From positions 5,086 through 69,085 of the forward strand of contig CAXTJM010000018.1 of NCBI GenBank assembly GCA_964244585.1: a DNA stretch of 64,000 nucleotides, written 5' to 3'. The first letter of the stretch is position 1, and the number at the start of each line of letters is the position of its first letter. The stretch comes from LMUY01 sp964244585 (lineage in GTDB: Bacteria; Pseudomonadota; Alphaproteobacteria; Acetobacterales; Acetobacteraceae). The notes beneath the pieces were generated by a model. It did not search any database and was not told the DNA's origin. It saw only the letters and a program-made list of their open reading frames with translations. Both the position numbers and the translations under genes were made by a program. Below are positions 8,515-17,205 of this stretch, in pieces.

Positions 8515-8591
8515 CGGGGCGTGGCGCAGCCTGGTAGCGCGCCTGTTTTGGGTACAGGAGGCCCCCGGTTCGAGTCCGGGCGCCCCGACCA
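8515..8591 (+). tRNA. tRNA-Pro (anticodon TGG)
   Basis: Full cloverleaf: acceptor CGGGGCG (8515-8521) pairs with CGCCCCG (8581-8587). The anticodon stem CCTGT/ACAGG holds loop TTTGGGT with anticodon TGG, and the T-arm contains GGTTCGAGTCC. CCA is encoded at 8589-8591. Confidence 0.96.
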
Positions 8592-8784
8592 TCTCCCGTC
8601 GAACCGCCACGCAACGATTACCGGCCCATCCACGCGGCGGCGGCGAGCGGCATGGGCTGGGCAGAGTGGAACCAGTGCCCCTAGGATGCTGCCCATCGAC
8701 AGTCCGGCCGGACCGCGGCTTGGGGGCCAGTTCCCGATCAAGCCCCGCGGTGTGCGCCACCGAACCCCAATGCCAGGAGCCGCC

Positions 8785-9609
8785 ATGACCCGCCCTCGCC
8801 TGACCGCCCTCGCCCTCATGTGCCTGCTTGTCCCCGGCGCACGGGCGGCCGGCTTGCCCGAGGCCATTCAGCAATCCGGCACGCTGCACCTGAGCGTCAA
8901 CGCAACCTACGCACCCATGGAGTACCATGACCCGGCCAGCAACGACCTGACCGGGCTGGACATCGACCTGGCGAACGCACTGGCCAAGAAGCTGGGGGTC
9001 AAGATCGTCTGGAGCGACGTGGCCTTCGAGCAGCTCATCCCCTCGTTGCAGACCGGCCGGTCCGACTTCATCATCAGCGGCTTCTCGGATCGGGCATCCC
9101 GTCGCGAGATCGCCGATTTCGTCGACTACCTCACCACCGGCCCGCAATTTTTCGTCTTGTCCGGCAGTCCCGCCAAGGCGGAAATCGACCTGTGCGGCAT
9201 GAAGGTCGGCACCGTCCGCAGCACGTCTTTTCCGATCGAGATCGACAAGTGGAGCAAGGCGGATTGCGAGGCCGCCGGCAAGCCGGCCGTGCAGTACGTG
9301 CCGGGCGAGAACAGCATCGACGTGCGCAACCAGCTCAAGCAAGGCCGGATCGACGGCGCCGTGCAGGGTAGCGAGACGCTGCCCTATGCGCAGGCCAACG
9401 AGCCGGACAAATATCGCATCGTCGGCAAGCCCATCTCGTACGGCGACCAGGGCATCGCCTTCCGCAAAACCGACACGGCCTTGCGCGACGCCGTGACGGA
9501 TGCGCTGCGCGGGCTGATCGCGGACGGGAGCTACCAGGCCGTCCTGGCAAAATACGGCCTGGGCGCCAACGCCGTCACCGAGCCGATGCTGAACGCCTCG
9601 GCGCAATGA
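8785..9609 (+). CDS. Amino-acid ABC transporter substrate-binding protein
   Basis: 274 residues with a signal peptide (LTALALMCLLVPGARA, cleavage near residue 22) and the family 3 solute-binding fold: GTLHLSVNATYAPMEY, DLTGLDIDLANALAKKLG, and the hinge strand SDFIISGFSDRASR. It should deliver a polar amino acid or similar small solute to the permease encoded next. The start has AGGAG at 8774-8778. The stop overlaps the permease ATG by ATGA. No ATPase gene follows. Confidence 0.88.
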   Translation: MTRPRLTALALMCLLVPGARAAGLPEAIQQSGTLHLSVNATYAPMEYHDPASNDLTGLDIDLANALAKKLGVKIVWSDVAFEQLIPSLQTGRSDFIISGFSDRASRREIADFVDYLTTGPQFFVLSGSPAKAEIDLCGMKVGTVRSTSFPIEIDKWSKADCEAAGKPAVQYVPGENSIDVRNQLKQGRIDGAVQGSETLPYAQANEPDKYRIVGKPISYGDQGIAFRKTDTALRDAVTDALRGLIADGSYQAVLAKYGLGANAVTEPMLNASAQ

Positions 9610-10460
9610 GCGTCGGCGGCGTGGCCGAGGCATTCCCCGATCTGTCGGGCCTGCCGGTCGCCCGCCGCCTGCACTGGGGCCGTTGGCTCGCCGCCGGATC
9701 GATGGTGGCCGTGCTGCTGCTGCTGGCCCGCGCCTTTGCCGGCGGGCAGATCGAGTGGGCCTATGTCGGCCGCTTCCTCACCGTGCCCGTCATCTTGCAT
9801 GGCATCGCGAACACCGTGGTGATGGCGGTGCTCGCCATGGCGCTCGGAATCGTGCTCGGCATCGGCGTCGCGGTCATGCGGCTTTCGCCCAACCCGGTGG
9901 TGGCGTCGGTGGCCGCCGGGTACACCTGGCTGTTCCGCGGCACGCCGCTGATCCTGCAATTGCTGCTGTGGTACAACCTGGCGCTGGTGTTCCCCACCAT
10001 CGGCGTTCCGGGCCTCTGGTCCGGTCGCGCCGTCGACATCATGACGCCGTTCCTGGCCGCATTGCTCGGCCTGGGCATCAACCAGGGCGCCTACACCTCG
10101 GAGGTGGTGCGGGCCGGCATGCTGTCGGTGGATGCCGGGCAGTACGAGGCAGCGGACGCGATCGGGATGGGCCGCATGCGGGCGTTGCGCCGGATCATCC
10201 TGCCGCAAGCGATGCGCGTCATCGTGCCGCCGCTGGCCAACGAGTTCATCGGCCTGGTGAAGGCCACCTCGCTCGCCAGCGTGATCCAGTATCCCGAGGT
10301 GCTGCACAGCGCGGAGAACATCTACTATGCCAACTCCCGCGTGATCGAGCTGCTGATCGTGGCCGGGCTGTGGTACCTGCTCGTCGTCTCGGTCCTGGTT
10401 CCGTTGCAGGTGCTGGTGGAGCGCCGCTTCGCCCGCGGGATCGCAAGGGCCGCCCGTTAA
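9606..10460 (+). CDS. Polar amino-acid ABC transporter permease
   Basis: 284 residues with about five to six membrane helices and the HisMQ-type permease signature: FRGTPLILQLLLWYN, then LGINQGAYTSEVVRAGMLSVDAGQYEAA and ALRRIILPQAMRVIVPPLANEF (the EAA loop that docks the ATPase). It is translationally coupled to the binding-protein gene. The N-terminal 35 residues are cytoplasmic. The unit lacks an ATP-binding gene, so it must use an ATPase encoded elsewhere. Confidence 0.9.
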   Translation: MSVGGVAEAFPDLSGLPVARRLHWGRWLAAGSMVAVLLLLARAFAGGQIEWAYVGRFLTVPVILHGIANTVVMAVLAMALGIVLGIGVAVMRLSPNPVVASVAAGYTWLFRGTPLILQLLLWYNLALVFPTIGVPGLWSGRAVDIMTPFLAALLGLGINQGAYTSEVVRAGMLSVDAGQYEAADAIGMGRMRALRRIILPQAMRVIVPPLANEFIGLVKATSLASVIQYPEVLHSAENIYYANSRVIELLIVAGLWYLLVVSVLVPLQVLVERRFARGIARAAR

Positions 10461-10466
10461 GCCGTG

Positions 10467-10488
10467 CGCCGCAGCATGCAGTGCGGTG
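10467..10488. terminator. Possible hairpin terminator between convergent genes
   Basis: CGCCGCA (10467-10473) and TGCGGTG (10482-10488) form a 7-bp stem with one G-U pair and an 8-base loop. It lies between the convergent permease gene and the hydroxylase gene. There is no clear T-run, so termination activity is uncertain. Confidence 0.3.
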
Positions 10489-10499
10489 GCAGATGCCGT

Positions 10500-12440
10500 T
10501 CAAGCCACCAGCATGAACGCATCGAAATAGGCTGCGAGTTCGGCGTAGGCATCAAGGGGTAGCACGTTGCCGATGTATTGGTCGGGGCGGACGACAACGA
10601 CACAGCCGTGCATCCGGTCGACCTCCCTCGCGTCGAAAATGTCCCCTGCGCGTGGATCGGCACAGAATATCTTCTCGTAATCCGTGAGGCCATACCGGCC
10701 TTTTCGCGGCCGCAGCAGGCCCGGCATGTCCGCGTCCGACAGGTCACGGTGGCCCTGCTGGAACACGGCGCGCACATCGATGACCGCGTCGATATCGGCG
10801 CCGGCCGGCCGGTATTTCAGCACCGGCGCCAGTGGCGCTTCGGCCAGGTGGATGCACAGGGCCCGCAACCTGGAGGATGGGCTGCCAGGATCTTCGGGGT
10901 CGGCGAACAGGAACAAGCGCCAGCGGCCATCGGCCTTGACGGCGTGGCCAAGTTGGACCGGTTTGGCGTCTGCCAGCCGGATGACCGGCGCCGAGTGGAA
11001 CCGTGTGCCGATGATGAATGACCGGGCAAGAGCCTGGTGCCGCGGCTCGGCCGAAATCAGGGATGGTTGGTAGCGGGTGGCCGTGCCGGCCGTGAAGCGG
11101 CCTTGCTTGGCGAAGTAGCGCTGGAACTCCGCCGGGTCGACCCCCCCGTCCTCGCCGGCACGCTTGGGGGTGGCGCTGAACATCTTGGCGAATTCCCGGT
11201 CGAAGTCGATCAATTCCTTGGCGATTGCCTGCCGCTCAGCCGAGTAGGTATGCAGGATGGCTGGCGAGGCGTGCCCGCGCAGGACCGATGCGAGCTTCCA
11301 GCCAAGATTGAAGCCGTCCTGCATCGAGACGTTCATACCCTGACCGGCCTTCGGGCTGTGGGTGTGGCAGGCATCGCCCGCGATGAAGACGCTGGGCAGC
11401 TCGGGGCCGGCGCTGCCCGCAGGCAGGTCGTCGAATGTGTCGCAGAGCCGCTGGCCGATCTCGTAGACCGACCACCAGGCCACTTCCTTCACCTCCAGCG
11501 TATAGGGATGCAGGATTCGCTGCGCCGCCGCGACCAGGCGGTCTATCGTGATGTTGCGTTCGCTCACGCGCTCGTTGGCGCGCAACTTGTCGAGTTCGAT
11601 GTAGAGCCGCACGAGGTATCCCCCCTCGCGCGGGATGATCAGCATGCTGCCTTCGGCGCCCGAGTGGATGGCCGTCTTCAGGCGGATGTCGGGGAAGTCG
11701 GTGACGGCCAGGATGTCCATCACACCCCAGGCCTGGTTCGCCGAATCCCCCTGCAGGGATAGCCCCAGCGCCTTGCGCACCCCACTGCGCGCGCCGTCGC
11801 ACCCGACGACGTAGCGGGCCTGCACCGTTTTCACCTGTCCAGGCTGGTCCGCCGCAGCCCTCTGCAGGGTCACCGTCACCGGGTGGCTTGGCAGGCCGGT
11901 GACGGTGTTTGCCGAGCGTGCGATCCGCAGGTCAAGGAACGTCCACCCGTAATCCGGCTCCAACCTAGTCGGACCATCGCGCATGACGTCGAGCAGGAAG
12001 TCATGCACCCGAGCCTGGTTCAGGATGACATGCGGGAATTCCGATAGCCCATCCTCGGTGTCCTGGATCTTGCCGCTGCGGATGATCATGTCCCGGCGAA
12101 CATCGTCCGGCTTCCAGAAGCACGTCTCGTTGATCCAGTAGGACTCCCGCAGCACCCGCTGGCTGAAGCCGAACGCCTCGAACATCTCCGTCGTCCGGCA
12201 GGCGATGCCGTCCGCCTGGCCGACCAGCAACCGGCCGGGCTTCTGATCGACGATACGGGTCGTTATACCGCCGAACGCCGCGAGTTGAGCCGCGAGCGTC
12301 AGTCCAGCCGGCCCGCTGCCGACGATCAACACGTCCACCTGGCCGGGAAGCCCATCCACAGGCGGTTCCTGATCCCTGACTTGGGCCGGCGTGGCGATGG
12401 CTGGATCGCCGGGGACGTAGCCATTCAGATGAAACTGCAT
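10500..12440 (-). CDS. FAD-dependent aromatic hydroxylase, 3-hydroxybenzoate 4-monooxygenase-like
   Basis: 646 residues from the ATG at 12440, which gives the family start MQFHLNGY (another ATG lies at 12455). Domains: Rossmann FAD site GSGPAGLTLAAQL (about 42-54), the second FAD motif GDACHTHSPKAGQGMN, and a C-terminal thioredoxin-like domain as in phenol hydroxylase/MobA. ADGIACRTTEMFEAFGF and ELSEFPHVILNQARVHDF-type segments resemble 3-hydroxybenzoate 4-monooxygenases, which form protocatechuate using NADPH and O2. Substrate is inferred, not proven; phenol 2-monooxygenase is the alternative. No protocatechuate dioxygenase is in the window. Confidence 0.8.
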   Translation of the reverse strand: MQFHLNGYVPGDPAIATPAQVRDQEPPVDGLPGQVDVLIVGSGPAGLTLAAQLAAFGGITTRIVDQKPGRLLVGQADGIACRTTEMFEAFGFSQRVLRESYWINETCFWKPDDVRRDMIIRSGKIQDTEDGLSEFPHVILNQARVHDFLLDVMRDGPTRLEPDYGWTFLDLRIARSANTVTGLPSHPVTVTLQRAAADQPGQVKTVQARYVVGCDGARSGVRKALGLSLQGDSANQAWGVMDILAVTDFPDIRLKTAIHSGAEGSMLIIPREGGYLVRLYIELDKLRANERVSERNITIDRLVAAAQRILHPYTLEVKEVAWWSVYEIGQRLCDTFDDLPAGSAGPELPSVFIAGDACHTHSPKAGQGMNVSMQDGFNLGWKLASVLRGHASPAILHTYSAERQAIAKELIDFDREFAKMFSATPKRAGEDGGVDPAEFQRYFAKQGRFTAGTATRYQPSLISAEPRHQALARSFIIGTRFHSAPVIRLADAKPVQLGHAVKADGRWRLFLFADPEDPGSPSSRLRALCIHLAEAPLAPVLKYRPAGADIDAVIDVRAVFQQGHRDLSDADMPGLLRPRKGRYGLTDYEKIFCADPRAGDIFDAREVDRMHGCVVVVRPDQYIGNVLPLDAYAELAAYFDAFMLVA

Positions 12441-12655
12441 ATCGGGCGTTCCCATGCGATGACTAATTGATGAAGCTCGGCCACGTCCGCACTTCAGTGT
12501 CTGGCGATGTTCCGTATACTGTCAATTAGGCGACGTGCCCGGCACGGCGATCAGTCGGACACTTCCGCTCCCTGACGGCACGAGCGTCCGACGCATGTTC
12601 AGCCAGCTGTGGGCCATGACGTCGGCACAATTGACACGCCGCCTGAAAGACACTC

Positions 12656-12727
12656 TGCCGGGTGAGGGATTTGAACCCCCGACCTTCGGTTTACAAAACC
12701 GCTGCACTACCACTGTGCTAACCCGGC
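12656..12727 (-). tRNA. tRNA-Thr (anticodon TGT)
   Basis: Acceptor GCCGGGT/ACCCGGC, D-stem GCAC/GTGC, anticodon loop TTTGTAA (anticodon TGT) and T-arm GGGGG-TTCAAAT-CCCTC. The anticodon stem GCGGT/ACCGA has a G-A mismatch at its outer pair. CCA is not encoded (GAG follows the discriminator A). Confidence 0.94.
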
Positions 12728-12870
12728 ATTTCAGGGTCTGAACTAGACTGTAGTTGAAGGGCTTTCAACTCGCCCGTCAGCGGCCGGTCGAGCTGCCTTG
12801 GCGTTTCGCGGGCGGCCGGGCTTGGCATGGCGGGACGAAGCGGCCAAGTTTCCTGTGGGAGGGCTCGGCG

Positions 12871-14268
12871 ATGGCTCGGACGATGTTCGACAAAATCTGG
12901 GATCGGCACGTGGTGGCGGAGCTCGGCGAGGGCTGGGCGCTGCTGCACATAGACCGCCACCTGCTGCACGATCTCTCTGGCGGCCGTGCCCTGCAGGCGC
13001 TTGAGAAACGCGGCCTCACCGCCCGCAACCCCGAACTTGCTTTCGCCACGCCTGACCACGCGGTGTCCAGCGCACCGGGGCGGACGGCAGCCAGCTACGG
13101 TCCGGGGGCGTTGCTGCATGAAGGCCTGCAAGCGCGGGCGCGGGCCAACCGCATCGCCTTTTTCGACCTGGGCGAGGATGGCCAGGGTATCGTGCACGTG
13201 ATGGCGCCTGAACTCGGCATCGTGCTGCCGGGGACCACGCTGATCTGCGGCGACAGCCACACCTGCACCAATGGCGCGGTCGGGGCGCTGGCCTTCGGCG
13301 TGGGCTCGTCGGAGTTGACGCATGCCCTGGCGACGCAAACGCTGCGGCAACGCAAGCCGCGCAGCATGCGTTTGCGGTTCGAAGGTGTGTGCGGGCCGTA
13401 TGTCGGTCCCAAAGACCTGATCCTGCACGCGATTGCCGTGCTGGGCGCCAAGGCGGGGACTGGCTACGCCGTGGAGTATGCCGGCGCAGCCGTGCGCGCG
13501 ATGACCATCGAACAACGGTTGACGCTGTGCAACCTGTCGATTGAGATGGGCGCGAAGATGGGCATGATCGCGCCGGACGACACCACCTACGCCTATCTCC
13601 GGGACCGCCGCTTCGCTCCGCAAGGCGCCGCCTTCGTCGCTGCGATGGCAGAGTGGCGGCAGTTGCCGAGCGATCCGGGCGCGGTGTTCGAGCGGGAGGA
13701 GGTGATCGACGCCTCCATCGTGGCACCCACGGTGACCTGGGGCACGAGTCCGGAGCACGCGATCGGGGTCGATGGCCTCGTGCCGGATCCCGAAGCGTCG
13801 GCCAACCCGGCAATCCGCTCGGCTCAGGCGGCAGCGCTGCAGTACATGGACCTGCGGCCCGGGCAGCCCATCGCGGACACGAAGATCGACTGGGTGTTCA
13901 TCGGCTCGTGCACCAACGGCCGGTTGTCCGATCTGCGGCAGGCCGCCTCCGTGCTCGGGGGCCGACGCGTGGCGCCCGGCGTCACTGCCTGGGTCGTACC
14001 CGGCTCGGAGCGGGTGAAGCGCGATGCGGAAGCGGAGGGGCTCGACCGCTTGTTCCGCGACGCTGGCTTCGCCTGGCGGGAACCCGGATGCAGCATGTGC
14101 GTGGCCGCCAATGGGGAGCGTGTGCCGCCCGGCGCGCGGTCGGTCTCCACATCCAACCGCAACTTCGTCGGCCGGCAGGGCCCCGGGGCGCGCACCCACC
14201 TCGCCAGCCCGGCGATGGCCGCCGCCGCCGCGTTGGCCGGACGCATCACCGACGTGCGGGAGATCTGA
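12871..14268 (+). CDS. leuC: 3-isopropylmalate dehydratase-type large subunit (LeuC family)
   Basis: 465 residues, normal LeuC length. The [4Fe-4S] ligands Cys347 (GSCTNGR), Cys407 and Cys410 (GCSMCVA) fall at the positions expected for LeuC, and GDSHTCTNGAVGALAFGVG is the aconitase-family substrate motif. The ATG at 12871 has GGGAGGG at 12857-12863. It is followed 2 bases later by the small subunit gene. No leuA or leuB is present and the neighbours are catabolic genes, so this may be a second copy acting on another hydroxy-diacid (for example a methylated malate) rather than leucine synthesis. Confidence 0.85.
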   Translation: MARTMFDKIWDRHVVAELGEGWALLHIDRHLLHDLSGGRALQALEKRGLTARNPELAFATPDHAVSSAPGRTAASYGPGALLHEGLQARARANRIAFFDLGEDGQGIVHVMAPELGIVLPGTTLICGDSHTCTNGAVGALAFGVGSSELTHALATQTLRQRKPRSMRLRFEGVCGPYVGPKDLILHAIAVLGAKAGTGYAVEYAGAAVRAMTIEQRLTLCNLSIEMGAKMGMIAPDDTTYAYLRDRRFAPQGAAFVAAMAEWRQLPSDPGAVFEREEVIDASIVAPTVTWGTSPEHAIGVDGLVPDPEASANPAIRSAQAAALQYMDLRPGQPIADTKIDWVFIGSCTNGRLSDLRQAASVLGGRRVAPGVTAWVVPGSERVKRDAEAEGLDRLFRDAGFAWREPGCSMCVAANGERVPPGARSVSTSNRNFVGRQGPGARTHLASPAMAAAAALAGRITDVREI

Positions 14269-14270
14269 CC

Positions 14271-14885
14271 GTGGAACAGTTCACCGTGCTCACCGGTATG
14301 GCGGCGCCGTTGATGCGCGCGAACATCGACACCGATACCGTCATACGCATCGAGCGCTTGAGCAACACCGAGCCGGCCGACACCGCTCAGTGGCTGTTCG
14401 AGTCGCTGCGGTTCGACCCCGCCGGTCGGGAGAGACCCGACTTCGTGCTCAACCAGCCGCAGTTCCGCGACGCGCCGATCTTGCTGGCGGGCGAGAATTT
14501 CGGCTGCGGGTCGTCGCGCGAGGGGGCTGTCTGGGCGCTGAAATACAGCGGCATACGCTGCGTGATCGCACCAAGCTTCGGGGATATCTTCGCGAACAAC
14601 TGCTACCAGAACTTCGTCCTTCCGGTGGCGCTGCCGGCCGACCAGGTGGAGCGGCTGGCTGCCGAATGCGCAGGCGGCAACGCCCGGGTGGTCGTCGACC
14701 TTCGCCGAAAGGTGGTGGTGTCCCCGCACGGTGAGGAAATGCCGTTCGAGATCGAGGGGATCCGCCGGGACGCGCTCCTGGAGGGGCTTGACGAGATCGG
14801 GCTGACGTTGAAGCACGCGGCGGCGATCACGGCGTTCCAGGCGCGGGACAGGCAGGCGCGTCCGTGGGTCTGGCAGCCAGGATAA
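14271..14885 (+). CDS. leuD: 3-isopropylmalate dehydratase-type small subunit (LeuD family)
   Basis: 204 residues with the swivelling-domain motifs of LeuD: MRANIDTDTVIR near the start, GENFGCGSSREGAVWAL with the conserved Ser-Arg, and CVIAPSFGDIFANNCYQN. It forms the active hydro-lyase with the upstream large subunit. The start is GTG at 14271, 2 bases after the leuC stop, so the pair is translationally linked. It converges on the ABC permease gene with 5 bases between stops. Confidence 0.87.
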   Translation: MEQFTVLTGMAAPLMRANIDTDTVIRIERLSNTEPADTAQWLFESLRFDPAGRERPDFVLNQPQFRDAPILLAGENFGCGSSREGAVWALKYSGIRCVIAPSFGDIFANNCYQNFVLPVALPADQVERLAAECAGGNARVVVDLRRKVVVSPHGEEMPFEIEGIRRDALLEGLDEIGLTLKHAAAITAFQARDRQARPWVWQPG

Positions 14886-14890
14886 GGCCG

Positions 14891-15661
14891 TCAGGCGGAC
14901 CGTGCCGCCATACGGCTTAGCCGCAGCATCACGGTATTGGCCCCCACGGCGAACAGCACGATCGCCAGCACCACCGCCGTGCTAAGCGCCACATTGTGTT
15001 GCGCCATGCCGCTGACCAGGAGGAAGCCCAACCCGCGTTGGGAGCTGAACATCTCACCGATCAGCACGCCCAGCAGCGTCAACGAGAAGCCCAGCCGCAG
15101 CCCGGCCACGATCTGCGGCAGGCAGGCCGGCAGCAGCACCCAGCGCATCGTCTGGCCGTGCGACAATCGCAGAGCGCGGGCAGTGCGCGGCAGCGCAGGC
15201 GGCAGGGTACGAACCGCGGCGATGGTGAACAGCGTGACCGGCACCAGGCCGTGCATGACGCCGAACGCCACCTTCGCGCTCAAGCCGAGTCCGAACAGCA
15301 GAAGGACGACCGGGTACAGCGTGACCTTCGGGATGGTGTAGAACCCGGCCAGCACCGGCTCCATCACATCGCCGGCGAAGCGGCCGACCCCAAGCACCAA
15401 GCCGAGCAGCAGGCCACACGCCGCCGATAGCACGAACGCCAGCAGGAAGGCCGCCATGGTCGCCCAGACCTGCCCCCAGAAGGCAGCCGTCACCACGAGC
15501 TGGCCGAGATAGGCGAAGGTCGTCAAGGGGCCGGTGATGGCCATTCCCCCCGTCCAGCGACCAACGGCCTGCCACACCAGCAGCACCACGACGAGCAGCA
15601 ACACTACATCAAGGACGTTGCCGCCCGGCCGCACGACGTTGCGCGAAACCGCCGCGCTCAC
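14891..15661 (-). CDS. ABC transporter permease (SsuC/TauC type), second permease
   Basis: 256 residues from the GTG at 15661, which overlaps the stop of the preceding permease gene (GTGA). About six membrane helices are present. The EAA loop contains LPRTARALRLSHGQTMRWVLLPACLPQIVAGLRLG. It belongs to the BPD permease family used for nitrate, sulfonate, taurine or pyrimidine-precursor import. It ends the four-gene ABC unit 18195-14891. Confidence 0.85.
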   Translation of the reverse strand: MSAAVSRNVVRPGGNVLDVVLLLVVVLLVWQAVGRWTGGMAITGPLTTFAYLGQLVVTAAFWGQVWATMAAFLLAFVLSAACGLLLGLVLGVGRFAGDVMEPVLAGFYTIPKVTLYPVVLLLFGLGLSAKVAFGVMHGLVPVTLFTIAAVRTLPPALPRTARALRLSHGQTMRWVLLPACLPQIVAGLRLGFSLTLLGVLIGEMFSSQRGLGFLLVSGMAQHNVALSTAVVLAIVLFAVGANTVMLRLSRMAARSA

Positions 15662-16419
15662 GACCGCGCGCGGCGCCGGACGAGCCGCCCCTCCCAGGTG
15701 TAGAGCACGATGTTGGCAAGGACCGCGACCAGCAGCACGAACAGCATCAGCCCGTACATCGTGCGGGTGTCGAACGCCTGGTATGCATACGAGATCGCGT
15801 AGCCGAGGCCACTGCCCGACAGGATGAACTCGCCCGCGATCACGCCGATGAGGGCGTAGCTCAAAGCCAGCTTGAAACCGCCGAAGAGTGACGGCATGGC
15901 GGCAGGCAGCATGACGGAAAAGAAGGTGCGCGCACGCCCGAGCCGCTGCACGCGCGCCACCTTGCGCAGGACCGGAGTGATGCTGTCCAGTCCGGACACC
16001 GTGCTGATCACCATGGCCGGCACGGCGGACAACACGCCCAGCACCACCAGCGGCGCCATGCTCAGCCCTAGCAGCGCAACCAACAGCGGGTAGAACACGA
16101 AGGTCGGCACCGAGTAGTAGGAGGCGAGCAGGGGATCGATCGCCCGGCGCAGCCGCGGCGCCGCATGCAGGGCCGCCCCCAAGGCCGTCCCACCCGTCAC
16201 GCTGCACATCCACGCCAGCGCCACGGTGCTGAAGGTCTGCAGCGTCGGCTCGGTGGCGGTGCCCGACCAAAATGCCTCCGCCATGGCCGCTACCATCCCG
16301 CTCGGCGGCAACACGGCTTGCGGATCGATCAACCCGCCCCGGCACGCAGCTTCCAGCAGCAGGACGCAGCCCGCCAGCAATGCCGCCCGCACCAGCAGGA
16401 CCGTGCGGCCCCGCGTCAC
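15658..16419 (-). CDS. ABC transporter permease (SsuC/TauC type), first permease
   Basis: 253 residues from the GTG at 16419, which overlaps the ATPase stop. Membrane helices and the loop RKVARVQRLGRARTFFSVMLPAAMPSLFGG identify an ABC importer permease paralogous to the next gene. The two probably form a heterodimeric channel, which is less usual in this family, where homodimers of one SsuC are common. Confidence 0.84.
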   Translation of the reverse strand: MTRGRTVLLVRAALLAGCVLLLEAACRGGLIDPQAVLPPSGMVAAMAEAFWSGTATEPTLQTFSTVALAWMCSVTGGTALGAALHAAPRLRRAIDPLLASYYSVPTFVFYPLLVALLGLSMAPLVVLGVLSAVPAMVISTVSGLDSITPVLRKVARVQRLGRARTFFSVMLPAAMPSLFGGFKLALSYALIGVIAGEFILSGSGLGYAISYAYQAFDTRTMYGLMLFVLLVAVLANIVLYTWEGRLVRRRARS

Positions 16420-17204
16420 GCAGTGTGGCCCATGGCACGCAGCGACTCGGCCCGCAGCGAGGTCCATAGCCGCGCCGTAAGCTCGCCGAAATGCGGGTCG
16501 GACACGATGCGGCTGTCGCGGTCGCGCGGCCAACCGGTCGTCACCAGGTCGATGAAGGTGCCCGGCCGGGCCGACATCACGCCCACCCGGTCGGACAGCA
16601 TCGCAGCCTCGTCCAGTGCGTGCGTGATCAACAGCACGGTGGCGCCCGTCTGCCGCCAAAGCCGCAGGAGTTCGTCGCCCATCAGCAGCCTGGTCTGCTG
16701 GTCCAGCGCGCCGAACGGCTCATCCAGCAGGATCAGCCGCGGCTGCTGCACCAACGTGCGCGCGATGCAGACGCGCTGCCGCATGCCGCCCGAGAGTTGC
16801 GCCGGGTAGTGCCCGACGAACTGCGTCAGGCCCATGAATGCGATCGCCCCGTCGACCCGGCGGTCGACCTCGGCGCGGCGCAGACCGGAGCGGCGCAGGC
16901 CGAAGGCGACGTTGTCGCGCACGGTCAGCCAGGCGAAGCTCGAATCCTCCTGGAACACCACGCCGACGCCATCCGGCACCTCGCCCCTGACCGGCTTGCC
17001 CTCGAAGCTGATGCTGCCCTCACTTGGCACGCCCAGCCCGGACAGCACGTCCAGCAAGGTAGACTTGCCGCAGCCCGAGGGGCCGACGACCGAGAAGAAC
17101 TCTCCCGGCGCCAATTCCAGGTCGACCGGGCCCAGCGCGTGGGTGGTCTGCTTGCCGGCATAACGCCGGGTCACGCCGCGAAGAATGGCGTGCGGCTCGG
17201 CCAT
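16416..17204 (-). CDS. ABC transporter ATP-binding protein (SsuB/TauB type)
   Basis: 262 residues. Walker A is GPSGCGKST (about 42-50), Q-loop VFQEDSSFAWLTV, signature LSGGMRQRV, Walker B LILLDEPFGALD and switch His in LLITHALDEA. It powers the two permeases that follow. The ATG at 17204 lies 1 base after the binding-protein stop, and in-frame sequence further upstream runs into that gene. Confidence 0.92.
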   Translation of the reverse strand: MAEPHAILRGVTRRYAGKQTTHALGPVDLELAPGEFFSVVGPSGCGKSTLLDVLSGLGVPSEGSISFEGKPVRGEVPDGVGVVFQEDSSFAWLTVRDNVAFGLRRSGLRRAEVDRRVDGAIAFMGLTQFVGHYPAQLSGGMRQRVCIARTLVQQPRLILLDEPFGALDQQTRLLMGDELLRLWRQTGATVLLITHALDEAAMLSDRVGVMSARPGTFIDLVTTGWPRDRDSRIVSDPHFGELTARLWTSLRAESLRAMGHTA

Positions 17205-17205
17205 G

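Noticed and set aside
7333..9633. A 766-codon open frame on the minus strand
   Set aside because: It runs antisense to epmA, tRNA-Pro and the ABC binding-protein gene and its product is Arg/Gly/Gln-rich without motifs; it is a GC-rich shadow frame.
12520..12636. Inverted TGTCAATT / AATTGACA pair upstream of the hydroxylase gene
   Set aside because: The arms are about 100 bases apart and no -10 box fits either TTGACA-like end, so I could not support a site.
12656..12727. G-A mismatch in the tRNA-Thr anticodon stem as a sign of a pseudogene
   Set aside because: The remaining stems pair well, and a similar mismatch is, as I recall, common in alphaproteobacterial tRNA-Thr(TGT); it looks functional.
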